DNA from: Carex sylvatica
Taxonomy: Eukaryota > Streptophyta > Magnoliopsida > Poales > Cyperaceae
Assembly (NCBI GenBank): GCA_964058845.1
Contig: CAXKVR010000433.1
Span: forward strand, 1-19,000
Reading direction: 5' to 3'
Length of the DNA: 19,000 nucleotides
Below the pieces are notes generated by a model. It made no database searches, was not told where the DNA came from, and saw only the letters and a program-made list of their open reading frames with translations. Made by a program: the position numbers and the translations under genes. Below, piece after piece: positions 18,485 to 19,000 of the stretch (the first letter of the stretch is position 1; each line of letters opens with the position of its first letter).

Positions 18485-18486
<2 letters not shown>
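18416..18486. repeat. two tandem palindromes, 39 bp period
   Basis: Two 21 bp palindromes start at 18419 and 18458. Each has CCCGTGG and CCACGGG arms (extended by A/T pairs) around an AT centre, and each is followed by GCCAGAATTTT. They differ only in the number of A and T in the centre and in the spacer. A T-run follows at 18487. Each unit can form a cruciform or RNA hairpin. I do not recognise a known element. Confidence 0.8.

Positions 18487-18511
<25 letters not shown>
18487..18511. repeat. poly-T tract
   Basis: About 25 consecutive T. It may be the A-tail of a minus-strand retroposon, which would make the palindromic repeat just to its left flanking DNA; no duplication was found to confirm it. 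It could equally be simple slippage. Confidence 0.6.
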
Positions 18512-18516
<5 letters not shown>

Positions 18517-18720
18517 AACAGAAATTTATATTTACTTTTTATTTTTTTATGAAAATATTAGAAATGTTGGATATATTTTTTTGAAAATAGATGAAATACA
18601 ATACAATTTGATTTATTAGAAAGATTGTAACAAATAATCCGATCAATATTTTTCAGGCCGGATTTTTCGCGGCTGTAAGAAAAATTAATATATTTCATTA
18701 TGTGTTCTTGTAAAAAAATA

Positions 18721-19000
18721 AAAAAGCATGAATTCTGAGTTATTGATCCCGGTTCAAAAGTCACTTCTAGGTAATATAGAAATTATTGTGATCTTTCTAG
18801 TACATTTAATTTATAAAAAGTTGTATCTATTTTGAGAATTTTTTTTGAATAATAATCATTAAATAACTTAAAGTTTTTTTTTTTTTTAAAATAGATACAA
18901 CTTTTTATAAATTAAATATACTAGAAGGATCACAATAATTTCTATATTACCTAGAAGTGACTTTTGAACCGGGATCAATAACTCAGAATTCATGCATTTT
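18721..19000. repeat. long hairpin, 113 bp arms, cut by the window end
   Basis: Left arm 18721-18833 and right arm 18888-19000 are reverse complements with about three differences in 113 bp, separated by a 54 bp AT-rich loop. Recognisable parts are GCATGAATTCTGAG, TGATCCCGGTTC and TATAAAAAGTTGTATC with their complements. The outermost sequence is still nearly paired at 19000, so the inverted repeat probably continues outside the window. It is probably a foldback MITE. No coding function; the minus-strand open frame at 18558-18764 is not supported. Confidence 0.88.

Overview
The window looks like nuclear DNA of a flowering plant. It is AT-rich, has spliced genes with GT-AG introns, carries an F-box/DUF295 gene (a plant-specific family), and is crowded with plant-type mobile DNA: hAT, PIF/Harbinger, a long terminal repeat (LTR), MITEs, a tRNA-derived SINE and a LINE tail. 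I cannot name the species. Only one gene looks intact, the F-box gene at 2753-3880 (+). Almost everything else I can identify is transposon sequence in various states of decay.

Layout. 1-570: AT-rich DNA ending in a hAT-like terminus (about 305-567) made of GGATACGGAT-type subterminal repeats. 784-1285: a probable LINE 3' tail and a ~350 bp near-perfect foldback. 1286-2750: unassigned DNA with a clean 150 bp SINE (2068-2217, minus strand) flanked by an 11 bp target-site duplication (TSD). 2753-3880: the F-box/DUF295 gene. 4697-4901: a MITE with ~54 bp inverted repeats and a 9 bp TSD. 4949-5425: small tandem duplications. 6175-8220 (minus): a three-exon PIF/Harbinger transposase that keeps its D-D-E residues but carries many stops and a frameshift. 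8221-9467: no recognisable gene.

The dominant object is a complete hAT transposon, 9468-17403 (7,936 bp), bounded by a perfect 8 bp TSD (GACGAAAC). Its ends are GC-rich subterminal repeat blocks (ACCCGTACCC-like), its left half holds a 105 bp minisatellite and an 800 bp T-rich 13-14 bp array, and its right half holds the transposase gene. That gene is split by a 2,001 bp solo LTR (12318-14318, TSD CAGTA). Skipping the LTR, one TSD copy and an 89 bp intron leaves one frame of 820 codons, interrupted by three premature stops. Inferred order of events: hAT inserted, an LTR retrotransposon inserted into its gene, LTR-LTR recombination left the solo LTR; the stops accumulated at unknown times.

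17412-19000: AT-rich DNA with two tandem CCCGTGG/CCACGGG palindromes, a long poly-T, and a 113 bp-armed hairpin cut off by the window edge. I see no clearly new gene system. The most notable things are the legible nested hAT/solo-LTR structure, the repeat arrays inside the hAT element, and several foldback elements able to give double-stranded RNA if transcribed.
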